A stretch of DNA of 8,566 nt from Ferrovibrio sp964429465 (GCA_964429465.1 CAYSCA010000142.1:1-8566); one strand, 5' to 3'. Shown: positions 1 to 6,895, counted from the stretch's first letter. Made by a program: numbers and translations. The notes: a model not told the origin generated them from the letters alone.

Positions 1-8
1 AAACCGTT

Positions 9-117
9 CTCACAAAATCGTCACCCCCGCGAAGGCGGGGGTCCATCCCAACCATCCGCATAACGGAACTATCGGTTCGACCCTAGGGACAAGCCCGAGG
101 GTGACGATCTATGTGAG
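9..117. repeat. Palindromic intergenic repeat with two hairpins (REP/BIME-like)
   Basis: The outer arms are CTCACA (9-14) plus ATCGTCACCC (17-26), matched in reverse complement by GGGTGACGAT (99-108) plus TGTGAG (112-117). Two hairpins lie inside. The first is ACCCCCGC (23-30) with GCGGGGGT (35-42) around a GAAG loop. The second spans 80-102, with ACCCT/AGGGT and GGG/CCC paired around one mismatch. The cores (CACCCCCGCGAAGGCGGGGG and GGGACAAGCCCGAGGGTGACG-like) resemble dispersed palindromic repeats I know from alphaproteobacterial intergenic regions. It sits about 40 bp past the 3' end of the minus-strand LysR gene. It may also stop transcription, although no T-run follows either hairpin. 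The structure is certain; the family assignment is from memory. Confidence 0.7.
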
Positions 118-155
118 CGAGCGAAAACCCGGTCGGATCATGGAAGCCACGCGTC

Positions 156-1064
156 CTACGATCTCCGCTTCCGCCGCTTCGATTCCGTCAGCGCCAGGTC
201 ACGCGCGATCTCGGCCACCGCCTCCGCCATGTAGCTGTCGGGCTTGACCGGATAGGTGGCGGTGAAGCTCAGATCGGGCAGCTTCTGCTCGGCGCGCACC
301 AGCCGCAGGCGCTTCTCGGCCAGCTCGCGCTGGATCACCACCGGCGGAATCGCGCTGATGCCGATCCGGTCGAGCGTCATGCGCACGATGGTGCTGAGCG
401 ACGCATTGCCATACATGCGGACATTCGGCATGTCCGAGCGCGTCATCATCTCGCGGATGGTGATGTATGGCCGCGTATTGCGCGGATAGGTGATGATCGG
501 CCAGCGCGCCAGCACCTCCAGCGGCACCGGCTCCGGCCCGATATCGAGATCGGGGCTCGCTACCCAGGCCAGCGGATAGCTGGACAGCGCGACATTCTTC
601 ATCCGCGGCTCGCTCACCGGCCCGAGCAGGAAGGCGATATCGAGCTGATGCGAAACCAGCCGCTCGCGCAGGAAGGGCGAGGTATCGACCTCGATCTCCA
701 GGGTGAGCGCGGGATATTCGGCATGCATGCGCTCGATCAGCTGCGCCAGCCAGGTATGGACGATGGTTTCGGCGACGCCGAGCCGCACCATGCCACGCAT
801 CGCCTTCTTTTCCCGCGCCGCCTGCAGCATGTCGGCGCGCAGCTGGGTCATCCGTTCGGCATAGGGCAGCAGCTCGTTGCCCTTGGGCGTCAGCACCACG
901 CGGCGCGGCTCGCGGTCGAACAGCCGCACGCCCAGTTCCGCCTCCAGCAGCGCGATCCGCTGCGACACCGCCGGCTGGGTGGTATTGAGCTTCTCGGCCG
1001 CCGCCCGGAAGCCGCCGAGATGGGCGACCCAGACGAAGGTTTCGAGATTGCGCAGGTCGGCCAT
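156..1064 (-). CDS. LysR-family transcriptional regulator (LysR1)
   Basis: Predicted cytoplasmic DNA-binding regulator of 302 residues, the usual LTTR length. The N-terminal winged HTH covers about residues 4-62. Its recognition region AAEKLNTTQPAVSQRI (about 21-37) and the following LFDREPRRVVLTPKG are typical of the family. A substrate-binding effector domain fills about 90-295. The C-terminus ends in an unusually basic tail (SKRRKRRS). I chose the ATG at 1064 because CCGGGGGA lies just upstream of it; an in-frame ATG at 1094 adds ten residues but has no ribosome binding site. The gene diverges from the RpiR-aminotransferase-BKACE operon across a 132-bp AT-rich region with dyads, the usual LTTR arrangement, so control of that operon is likely but inferred. 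The effector is unknown. Confidence 0.93.
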   Translation of the reverse strand: MADLRNLETFVWVAHLGGFRAAAEKLNTTQPAVSQRIALLEAELGVRLFDREPRRVVLTPKGNELLPYAERMTQLRADMLQAAREKKAMRGMVRLGVAETIVHTWLAQLIERMHAEYPALTLEIEVDTSPFLRERLVSHQLDIAFLLGPVSEPRMKNVALSSYPLAWVASPDLDIGPEPVPLEVLARWPIITYPRNTRPYITIREMMTRSDMPNVRMYGNASLSTIVRMTLDRIGISAIPPVVIQRELAEKRLRLVRAEQKLPDLSFTATYPVKPDSYMAEAVAEIARDLALTESKRRKRRS

Positions 1065-1125
1065 CGGATTCCCCCGGAAAACTGGCCTGACCATAAATTT
1101 TTCTTATAGCCGCGGCCATATGCGT

Positions 1126-1160
1126 CATTTGTTTCAACAAATATTGATATGAATCAAATG
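1126..1160. promoter_or_regulatory. Nested inverted repeats, candidate operator between LysR1 and RpiR
   Basis: ATTTGTT (1127-1133), TC, AACAAAT (1136-1142) is a perfect 7-bp-arm palindrome. Directly after it, TTGAT (1144-1148), ATGA, ATCAA (1153-1157) forms a second dyad whose right half extends to ATCAAAT. The outermost CATTTG (1126-1131) and CAAATG (1155-1160) are also reverse complements. This gives four half-sites close to ATTTGwT in an AT-rich island within a GC-rich window. The first dyad is even-centred, so it is not a classical LysR T-N11-A box; either LysR1 or the RpiR protein could bind. On the minus strand a TATAAG hexamer (about 1103-1109) could be the LysR1 -10 element, but I see no good -35. 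Confidence 0.6.
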
Positions 1161-1169
1161 TTGCATGAG

Positions 1170-1185
1170 AAGCCGAAACCGGCTT
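1170..1185 (+). promoter_or_regulatory. Short hairpin just upstream of the RpiR start
   Basis: AAGCCG (1170-1175), AAAC, CGGCTT (1180-1185) forms a perfect 6-bp stem with a 4-base loop. It ends 11 bases before the RpiR ATG. No purine-rich Shine-Dalgarno lies in the interval, so this element or a leaderless transcript may set RpiR translation. The pairing is seen; the role is not known. Confidence 0.4.
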
Positions 1186-1196
1186 GAATATCCCGC

Positions 1197-2093
1197 ATGG
1201 ATCCGGCCAACCGCATCACCGATGCCTTCGACAGCCTGCCGCCGCAATTGCAGGCCGCCGCCCGCTTCGTGCTGAACCATCCCGACGACGTGGCCCTGCT
1301 GTCGATGCGCGAGCAGGCCCGCCGCGCCGGGGTGCCGCCGGTCACCATGACGCGGCTGGCACGCCAGCTCGGTTTTGGCGACTACCAGGAATTCCGCGAC
1401 CTGCATGCCAGCGCGCTGCGCCGCTCGCCCGCGCCGCGGACGGGTTTCAGCGACCGCGCCGGCAGCCTGCAGCAGAGCCAGAAGCTGAAAGGCGATGCCG
1501 CCCTCGCCGCCCAGATCGGCTGGGCCATGGCCGAACATGTCGCCACCAGCCACGACGATGCCGCCATTGCGGCGATGACCGACGCGGCACGACGGATGGA
1601 GAAGGCCCGCCGGGTCTATTTCCTCGGCCTGCGCTCCTGCCATGCGGTGGCATTCCACGCGCATTATGTCTACTCGCTGTTCCGCGACAACGGCGTGCTG
1701 CTGGACGGCGCCGGCGATACCGGCTGCGACGCCCTGCGGCATGCCAGCGAAGAGGATATCCTGCTGGCGATCAGCGTCGCGCCCTATGCGACCGGGACCA
1801 TCGAGCGCACGGCCTATGCCGCAAACGAGAAGCGCGTCGGCATCGTGGCGCTGACCGACAGCAAGGTGGCGCCGATCGCCCGCAATGCGCTTTCCTGCCT
1901 GCTGGTGCCGACCGGCACGCCATCCTTCTTCCACGCCATGACGCCGGCCTTTGCCGCCGCCGAGACGCTGATCGCACTGATCGCGGCGCGGGCCGGGTCG
2001 AAGGCCCTGGCCGCGATCCGCAATTCGGAAGCGCAGCTCGACGCCTTCTCCACCTTCTCCGTGCCCCCCAGCCGCCGCAAGAGGATTCCATGA
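1197..2093 (+). CDS. MurR/RpiR-family transcriptional regulator with SIS domain
   Basis: A 298-residue cytoplasmic regulator of normal family length. The N-terminal RpiR HTH covers about residues 1-77, with the helix-turn-helix near 37-60 (MREQARRAGVPPVTMTRLAR). A SIS phospho-ligand fold covers about 128-265, starting YFLGLRSCHAVA, where S147 lies in the usual ligand-binding loop. RpiR proteins classically sense sugar phosphates, but members beside amine or amino acid catabolic genes are common and their ligands are mostly unknown. The start is the only ATG after an in-frame TGA at 1185-1187; it has no recognisable ribosome binding site. Its stop overlaps the aminotransferase start as ATGA, which implies translational coupling and one mRNA. 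It is probably an autoregulator and regulator of this operon through the upstream dyads (inference). Confidence 0.93.
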   Translation: MDPANRITDAFDSLPPQLQAAARFVLNHPDDVALLSMREQARRAGVPPVTMTRLARQLGFGDYQEFRDLHASALRRSPAPRTGFSDRAGSLQQSQKLKGDAALAAQIGWAMAEHVATSHDDAAIAAMTDAARRMEKARRVYFLGLRSCHAVAFHAHYVYSLFRDNGVLLDGAGDTGCDALRHASEEDILLAISVAPYATGTIERTAYAANEKRVGIVALTDSKVAPIARNALSCLLVPTGTPSFFHAMTPAFAAAETLIALIAARAGSKALAAIRNSEAQLDAFSTFSVPPSRRKRIP

Positions 2094-3424
2094 GCAGCCG
2101 TATCCTGCACCGTACGATCAACCACGCCTATCCGGTCGCCGTCGGCGGCCAGGGCATCACCATCGAGGATGCGCAGGGCAAGCGCTACATCGATGCCTCG
2201 GGCGGCGCGGCGGTGAGCTGCCTGGGCCACGGCCATCCGGACGTGACCCGCGCCATGCACGAACAGGCCGACCGGCTGGCCTTCGCCCATACCAGCTTTT
2301 TCACCACCGAGCCGGCCGAGCAGCTTGCCGACCAGCTGGTGAAGAATGCGCCCGCCGGGATCAGCCATGTCTATTACGTCTCCGGCGGTTCCGAGGCGAT
2401 CGAGGCGGCGCTCAAGATGGCGCGGCAGTATTTCGTCGAGAAGGGCGAGCCGCAGCGCCGCCATTTCATCGCCCGGCGGCAGAGCTATCACGGCAACACG
2501 CTGGGCGCGCTGTCCATCGGCGGCAACGCCTGGCGGCGCCAGCAATTCGCGCCCCTGCTGATCGAGGCGCATCACATCGCGCCCTGCTTCGAGTATCGCG
2601 AGCGCCGGCCGGATGAAGCGGCCGAAGCCTACGGCCGCCGCGCCGCCGACGAGCTGGAGGCAAAGATTCTCGAGCTGGGCAAAGACAGCGTGATCGCCTT
2701 CATCGCCGAGCCGGTGGTGGGCGCCACGCTGGGCGCCGTGACCGCCGCGCCGGGCTACTTCAGGCGCATCCGCGAGATCTGCGACAAATACGGCGTGCTG
2801 CTGATCCTCGACGAGGTGATGTGCGGCATGGGCCGCACCGGCACCCTGCATGCCTGCGAGCAGGAAGGCATCGTCCCCGACCTCATGGCCATCGCCAAGG
2901 GGCTGGGCGGCGGCTACCAGCCGATCGGCGCCGTGCTGCTGCAGCAGAAGATCTTCGATGCCTTTGCGCAGGGCTCGGGCTTCTTCCAGCATGGCCATAC
3001 CTATCTCGGCCATCCGATGGCCTGCGCGGCGGCGCTGGCCGTGCAGCAGGTGATCGAGCGAGACCGGCTGCTGGACAACGTGAAGGCGATGGGCGCCCAT
3101 CTCTCAGACCGCCTCACCGAGCGTTTCGGCAATCATCGCCATGTCGGCGACATCCGCGGCCGGGGCCTGTTCCAGGCCATCGAGCTGGTGCGCGACCGCG
3201 CCGACAAATCCACCTTCGACCCGGCGCTGAAGCTGCACGCCAGGGTGAAGAAGGAAGCGATGGCGCGCGGCCTGATGTGCTACCCGATGGGCGGCACCAT
3301 CGACGGCAAGCATGGCGATCATGTGCTGCTCGCCCCGCCCTTCATCTGCAAGGCCGAAGATATCGATGCCATCGTCGAGCGTCTGGGCGATGCGGTGGAT
3401 GCCGCGATCCGGAGCGCCGCCTGA
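2090..3424 (+). CDS. Class III PLP-dependent aminotransferase
   Basis: A 444-residue cytoplasmic fold-type I aminotransferase of typical length. It moves an amino group, commonly a terminal or non-alpha amine, to a keto acid such as pyruvate or 2-oxoglutarate. Visible landmarks are the phosphate-binding loop SGGSEA (98-103), the ring-stacking SYHG (132-135), the AEPVVG segment (206-211), the aspartate in LILDEV (D241) that contacts the pyridine nitrogen, and the Schiff-base lysine in IAKGLGGG (K270). The family includes beta-alanine, taurine, GABA and polyamine transaminases; sequence alone does not fix the substrate. AAGAGGA precedes the ATG, which overlaps the RpiR stop. The reading frame stays open upstream through the RpiR gene, but that extension is a high-GC artefact. 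It runs directly into the BKACE gene, suggesting that its product is a beta-keto acid (inference). Confidence 0.95.
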   Translation: MSSRILHRTINHAYPVAVGGQGITIEDAQGKRYIDASGGAAVSCLGHGHPDVTRAMHEQADRLAFAHTSFFTTEPAEQLADQLVKNAPAGISHVYYVSGGSEAIEAALKMARQYFVEKGEPQRRHFIARRQSYHGNTLGALSIGGNAWRRQQFAPLLIEAHHIAPCFEYRERRPDEAAEAYGRRAADELEAKILELGKDSVIAFIAEPVVGATLGAVTAAPGYFRRIREICDKYGVLLILDEVMCGMGRTGTLHACEQEGIVPDLMAIAKGLGGGYQPIGAVLLQQKIFDAFAQGSGFFQHGHTYLGHPMACAAALAVQQVIERDRLLDNVKAMGAHLSDRLTERFGNHRHVGDIRGRGLFQAIELVRDRADKSTFDPALKLHARVKKEAMARGLMCYPMGGTIDGKHGDHVLLAPPFICKAEDIDAIVERLGDAVDAAIRSAA

Positions 3425-4254
3425 TGACCGCCGCAGCCATCATCGCGGTCGCCCCCAACGGCGCGCGCAAGCTGAAGAACGACCATCCCGCCGTGCCGCT
3501 CTCGGCCGACGAACTGGGCGTCTGCGCCGCCGCCTGCGCCGATGCGGGCGCTGCCATGATCCATCTGCATGTCCGCGAGCCGGCGAGCGGGCGGCATTCG
3601 CTGGATGCCGGCCTGTATCGCGAGGCGATCAAGGCGGTGCGCCGCGAGGCCGGCGACGGCATCATCATCCAGTGCACCTCGGAAGCCGCCGGCGTCTATA
3701 ACCGTCATGAACAGATGACGGCGATGCGGGCGCTGATGCCGGAGGCCTGCAGCCTCGCCATCCGCGAAATCCTGCCCGATGCCGCCGCGGAAGCGGAGGG
3801 CGCCGCCTTCCTGGCCGAGCTGCATCGGGCCGGCGTGATGGTGCAGTACATTCTCTATTCCGACGAGGATGTCCGCCGTTTCCTTGACCTGAAGAAGCGT
3901 GGCATGATCCCGGGCGAAAAGCATTTCGTGCTGTTCGTGCTGGGCCGCTATACGGCGGGCCAGCGCTCTGAGCCAGCCGACCTGCTGCCCTTTCTCAACG
4001 CCTGGCCCGGCGAATCCGCCGGCGGCTTCGCGGTCTGTGCGTTCGGACCGAAGGAATCGGCCTGCGCGCTCACCGCGCTGTCGCTGCATGGCCATGCCCG
4101 CATCGGCTTCGAGAACAATCTTCACCTGAGCAACGGCGAAATCGCACCCGACAATGCCGCCCTGGTGCGCCAGACGGCCGCCGCCGCCGGCCTGATGGGA
4201 CGCAGCATCGCCGATGCGGCCACCGCGCGCGCCATGCTGAAAGCCTGGCTCTAG
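3424..4254 (+). CDS. Beta-keto acid cleavage enzyme (BKACE, DUF849 family)
   Basis: A 276-residue zinc-dependent TIM-barrel enzyme. Characterised BKACEs, founded by Kce of lysine fermentation, convert a beta-keto acid plus acetyl-CoA to acetoacetate plus a new acyl-CoA. The metal ligands expected from Kce are present: H47 and H49 in HLHVRE and E230 in RIGFENN; R226 fits the catalytic arginine. Two differences from Kce, as I recall its numbering, are N231 where Kce has Asp, and an N-terminal APNGARK motif instead of the TGAE-type motif with a Glu near residue 14. This looks like a distinct specificity subgroup. Its ATG shares one base with the aminotransferase stop (TGATG), and GGAG lies 9 bases upstream, so the two are coupled. 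The beta-keto substrate is unknown. Confidence 0.93.
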   Translation: MTAAAIIAVAPNGARKLKNDHPAVPLSADELGVCAAACADAGAAMIHLHVREPASGRHSLDAGLYREAIKAVRREAGDGIIIQCTSEAAGVYNRHEQMTAMRALMPEACSLAIREILPDAAAEAEGAAFLAELHRAGVMVQYILYSDEDVRRFLDLKKRGMIPGEKHFVLFVLGRYTAGQRSEPADLLPFLNAWPGESAGGFAVCAFGPKESACALTALSLHGHARIGFENNLHLSNGEIAPDNAALVRQTAAAAGLMGRSIADAATARAMLKAWL

Positions 4255-4283
4255 CGGCGAACCTTTCCGGCGCCGGCGGGTTA

Positions 4284-4313
4284 GCTGCCTCGATCCAGTT
4301 CTGTCGAGGCAGC
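4284..4313 (+). promoter_or_regulatory. Ribosome-binding-site-sequestering hairpin
   Basis: GCTGCCTCGA (4284-4293) and TCGAGGCAGC (4304-4313) are a perfect 10-bp inverted repeat around a 10-base loop; one extra U-G pair is possible inside. The right arm contains GAGG (4306-4309), the only Shine-Dalgarno for the oxidoreductase that starts at 4315. When folded, the mRNA would hide it. No T-run follows, so an intrinsic terminator is less likely, though attenuation between the operon and the oxidoreductase gene cannot be excluded. A palindromic protein operator is a third option. Confidence 0.6.
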
Positions 4314-4314
4314 G

Positions 4315-5529
4315 ATGCATTTCACGAGCAACCGTCGCGACTTCAACAAGGCGGCCATGCTGCTGGGCCTGGGCGCCCTCGCCGCCACGCCGTCCGGCGC
4401 CGCGGCGCAACCCGCTCCGGCCGGGAATATGGCGCCGCCGGGCGGCGACGCGCAGGTCCCGCTGGCGCCGCCCGACCGGCAGCCGCCAAAGCTGAAACTG
4501 CCCGAGCTCGTCGGGCGCAAGGCCGGCTGGGCCATCGTCGGGCTCGGGCAGCTGGCGCTGGAAGAGGTGATGCCCGCTTTCGGGCAGTGCAGATTGTCGC
4601 GCCCGACGGCGCTGGTCAGCGGCCATCCCGACAAGGCGCTCAGGGTGGCGGAAGCCTATGGCATCGAGGCCGCCAATATCTACGATTACAGCAGCTACGA
4701 CCGCCTCGCCGACAATCCGGCCGTCGACATCGTCTACATCATCCTGCCCAACAGCATGCATGCCGAATACACGATCCGCGCCCTGAAGGCCGGCAAGCAT
4801 GTGCTGTGCGAGAAGCCGATGGCGGTGAGCGTGGCCGAGGCCGAGCAGATGATCGCTGCGGCAAGGGAGGCGCAGCGCAAGCTGATGATCGCCTACCGGC
4901 TGCAATACGAGCCGCTGAACATGAAGGTCATCCAGCTCTGTGCCGAGCGCGCCTACGGCCCGATCAAGACCTTTTCATCCAGCAACTGCCAGACGGTCGG
5001 CGCGCCCAATATCCGGCTCAGCGCCAAACTCGGCGGCGGGCCGCTCGGCGATGTCGGCATCTATGCCATCAACGCGGCGCGCTACTGCACCGGGGAGGAG
5101 CCGGTCGAAGTCACCGCCATCGCGCATCAGCCGGATGACAATCCGCGCTTCCGCGAAGTGCCGGAAAGCGTCGCCTTCACGCTGCGGTTTCCCTCCGGCG
5201 TGCTGGCGCATTGCGATTGCAGCTTCAACGCGGAGGTCAGCCGGCGCTACCGGGTGCATTGCGAGAAGGGTTTCATCGAAATGGATCCGGCCTTTTCCTA
5301 TAACGGCCTGAATCTGGTCGTGAAGGAAGGCGGTCAGGCCGGCCGCAGGACAGAGCTGCAGATCGAGCAGGTCAATCACTTCTCGGCCGAGATGGACCAT
5401 CTTTCCGCCTGCATCCTCAACGGCGGCGAACCGCGCACGCCCGGCGAGGAGGGCCTGGCCGACATGCGGGTCATCGCCGCCATAGAAGAGGCGCTGCGCA
5501 GCGGCGGCGCGGCGAGGGTGAAATCCTGA
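4315..5529 (+). CDS. Tat-exported GFO/IDH/MocA oxidoreductase, glucose-fructose oxidoreductase-like
   Basis: A 404-residue protein predicted to act in the periplasm. A twin-arginine signal is visible: NRRDFNK (6-12), a hydrophobic run AAMLLGLGALAA (13-24), and a likely cleavage after GAAA (28-31). A Pro-rich arm follows (about 32-60), as in mature Zymomonas GFOR, whose N-terminal arm contributes to tetramer contacts and cofactor enclosure. The Rossmann motif is AIVGLG (73-78). V-S-G with S102 matches the GFOR serine that favours NADP. YIILPNSMHAE, CEKPM (K167) and DVGIY (Y250) match the GFOR catalytic Lys/Tyr region, and the C-terminal PGEEG segment is also shared. GFOR couples oxidation of one sugar to reduction of another with tightly held NADP. 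The substrate here is unknown. It lies 60 bp after the BKACE gene and could be co-transcribed with it. Confidence 0.9.
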   Translation: MHFTSNRRDFNKAAMLLGLGALAATPSGAAAQPAPAGNMAPPGGDAQVPLAPPDRQPPKLKLPELVGRKAGWAIVGLGQLALEEVMPAFGQCRLSRPTALVSGHPDKALRVAEAYGIEAANIYDYSSYDRLADNPAVDIVYIILPNSMHAEYTIRALKAGKHVLCEKPMAVSVAEAEQMIAAAREAQRKLMIAYRLQYEPLNMKVIQLCAERAYGPIKTFSSSNCQTVGAPNIRLSAKLGGGPLGDVGIYAINAARYCTGEEPVEVTAIAHQPDDNPRFREVPESVAFTLRFPSGVLAHCDCSFNAEVSRRYRVHCEKGFIEMDPAFSYNGLNLVVKEGGQAGRRTELQIEQVNHFSAEMDHLSACILNGGEPRTPGEEGLADMRVIAAIEEALRSGGAARVKS

Positions 5530-5543
5530 CCGGGCGTGCCTGA

Positions 5544-6800
5544 TCAGACCGCTGCCAGGCTGAAATCCTGCATCGGCACCGGCGCCGGACGGCCCCCGAT
5601 CTGCGCCGCAATCGCCTCCGCCGAGCCGAAGGCCAGCGTGAAACCAAGCGCGCCATGGCCGGTATTGAGCAGCAAATTGTCGATGCCGCTATGGCCCAGA
5701 ACCGGCAGGCCCTTCGGCGTGGCCGGGCGCAGCCCGGTCCAGGGCGAAAGTTCCCGCCAGGCTCCCGCCCGCGGGAAGGTGGCGCGGGCCTGCCGCGTCA
5801 GTTGCGCGAGGCGGCCGGGATCGAGTTCATCGCTCGGCCCCACGATATCCGCCATGCCGGCGATACGCAGGGCATTGCCCAGCCGCGCATAGACCAGCTT
5901 CTGCGCCGTGTCGGTGACCGAGACGCGCGGCGCCGCATCGTCATTGGCGATCGGCAGCGACAGGCTGTAGCCCTTGATCGGATAGACCGGCAGGTCGAGC
6001 CCGGCGGTCAGGCCGAGACGGCGGCTCGCCACTCCGGCCGCCAGCACGTAAGCCTCGGCCTCGATCACGCCATCCGCGGTCTCGACTCCGCGCAGCTTCG
6101 AACCCTCGCGCAGCAGCCGCTTCACCTTGCGGCCATAGGCAAAGCGCACGCCGCCATTGTCGCCCGACAGCAGGGTTTCGATGCTTTGGCACAGCCGGTA
6201 AGGATCGGCCGCCTCGTCATCGGCGGTGAAGACGCCGCCCTCGATGCGTCCGGCGATGGATTGCAGGGCCGGCTCCCGCTCCAGGCAGCCTTCCCGGTCC
6301 AGGATCTGCTGGCGGCTGCCGAAGCGGCTCTGATACTCCGCCTGGGCCTGCGCGCCGGCGAGGCCCGCGGCGCTGCCGTAGATCACCAGCTTGCCGGCGC
6401 GGCGCCAGAGGAAATCCAGCGCGCGGATATCGGCGGCATTGTGCAGCACGTCGCGGCTCAGGTAAGCCAGCCGCAGCAGCTTCTCGGTGGTCGCCAGCGC
6501 CTCCGACCGCGTGCAGGCAGCCAGGAATTTCAGCAGCCAGCGATACTGGAAAAGATCGAGGCTGGGCCGGAAACGCACCGGGGAATCGCGCCCGAACAGG
6601 AGTTTCGGCAGTTCCAGCCAGATGCCGGGGCCGGCCAGCGGCGCCACATAGGAATAGCTGAGCTGCGCGCCGTTGGCCTGGCTGGCGCCCTGGGCGGCCG
6701 CATTGGCGCGGTCGACGACGGTGACGCGGTGGCCATCGCGCGCCAGCCGCCAGGCCGTGGTCATACCGACCACCCCCGACCCGATCACCACGATGTCCAT
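5544..6800 (-). CDS. dadA: D-amino acid dehydrogenase (DadA family, FAD-dependent)
   Basis: A 418-residue flavoprotein close in length to E. coli DadA (432). It is expected to oxidise D-amino acids, or related amines, to imino acids that hydrolyse to keto acids and ammonia, passing electrons to the respiratory chain at the inner membrane face. The N-terminal dinucleotide-binding motif is IGSGVVG (6-12) with D30 at the end of the second strand. Family landmarks include SQANGAQLSYSYVAP (40-54), the PVYPIKGYSLSLPIA segment, IAGMADIVG, WTGLRPATP (354-362) and NTGHGALGF (379-387). AGAGGA lies just upstream of the ATG. It is convergent with the GFOR-like gene and divergent from LysR2, its likely regulator. 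The absence of an alr-type racemase nearby argues against an ordinary alanine-catabolic dad operon, so the substrate may differ. Confidence 0.9.
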   Translation of the reverse strand: MDIVVIGSGVVGMTTAWRLARDGHRVTVVDRANAAAQGASQANGAQLSYSYVAPLAGPGIWLELPKLLFGRDSPVRFRPSLDLFQYRWLLKFLAACTRSEALATTEKLLRLAYLSRDVLHNAADIRALDFLWRRAGKLVIYGSAAGLAGAQAQAEYQSRFGSRQQILDREGCLEREPALQSIAGRIEGGVFTADDEAADPYRLCQSIETLLSGDNGGVRFAYGRKVKRLLREGSKLRGVETADGVIEAEAYVLAAGVASRRLGLTAGLDLPVYPIKGYSLSLPIANDDAAPRVSVTDTAQKLVYARLGNALRIAGMADIVGPSDELDPGRLAQLTRQARATFPRAGAWRELSPWTGLRPATPKGLPVLGHSGIDNLLLNTGHGALGFTLAFGSAEAIAAQIGGRPAPVPMQDFSLAAV

Positions 6801-6823
6801 GCTGTCCTCTTCTTCCCGCGCGA

Positions 6824-6835
6824 TCAGCGCGCTGA
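6824..6835. promoter_or_regulatory. 12-bp perfect palindrome in the dadA 5' region
   Basis: TCAGCG/CGCTGA is a perfect 12-bp palindrome ending 23 bp upstream of the dadA ATG. The position suits an operator or mRNA element for dadA. No clear -35/-10 pair for dadA is visible around it, and it does not match the LysR T-N11-A box, so the binding protein is open. Confidence 0.35.
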
Positions 6836-6895
6836 CCTGAACCTAGGAGCCGGGCCGGCAGACGGCCACTGCGGATCGGCATGCAGCCCATTACA

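Noticed and set aside
1065..1094. Upstream ATG of LysR1 at 1094
   Set aside because: No ribosome binding site precedes it, while CCGGGGGA precedes the ATG at 1064 and MADLRNLETF matches the usual LysR N-terminus.
1184..2089. Upstream in-frame extension of the aminotransferase to a 746-codon frame
   Set aside because: It overlaps the well-supported RpiR gene in another frame, has low-complexity Arg/Ala-rich translation, and family length and ribosome binding site support the start at 2090.
1814..3100. 428-codon minus-strand frame over RpiR and the aminotransferase
   Set aside because: Antisense shadow in high-GC DNA, no family features.
4284..4313. Intrinsic terminator after the BKACE gene
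   Set aside because: The stem is strong but no T-run follows, and it directly abuts the next start codon; a translational role fits better.
3319..4905. 528-codon minus-strand frame across the BKACE and oxidoreductase genes
   Set aside because: Its translation is Gly/Arg/His-rich without a recognisable domain; it is the antisense shadow of two genes with clear catalytic motifs.
5530..5547. CTGATCAG palindrome between the convergent oxidoreductase and dadA genes as a bidirectional terminator
   Set aside because: An 8-bp self-palindrome cannot form a stable hairpin and there is no T-run on either side.
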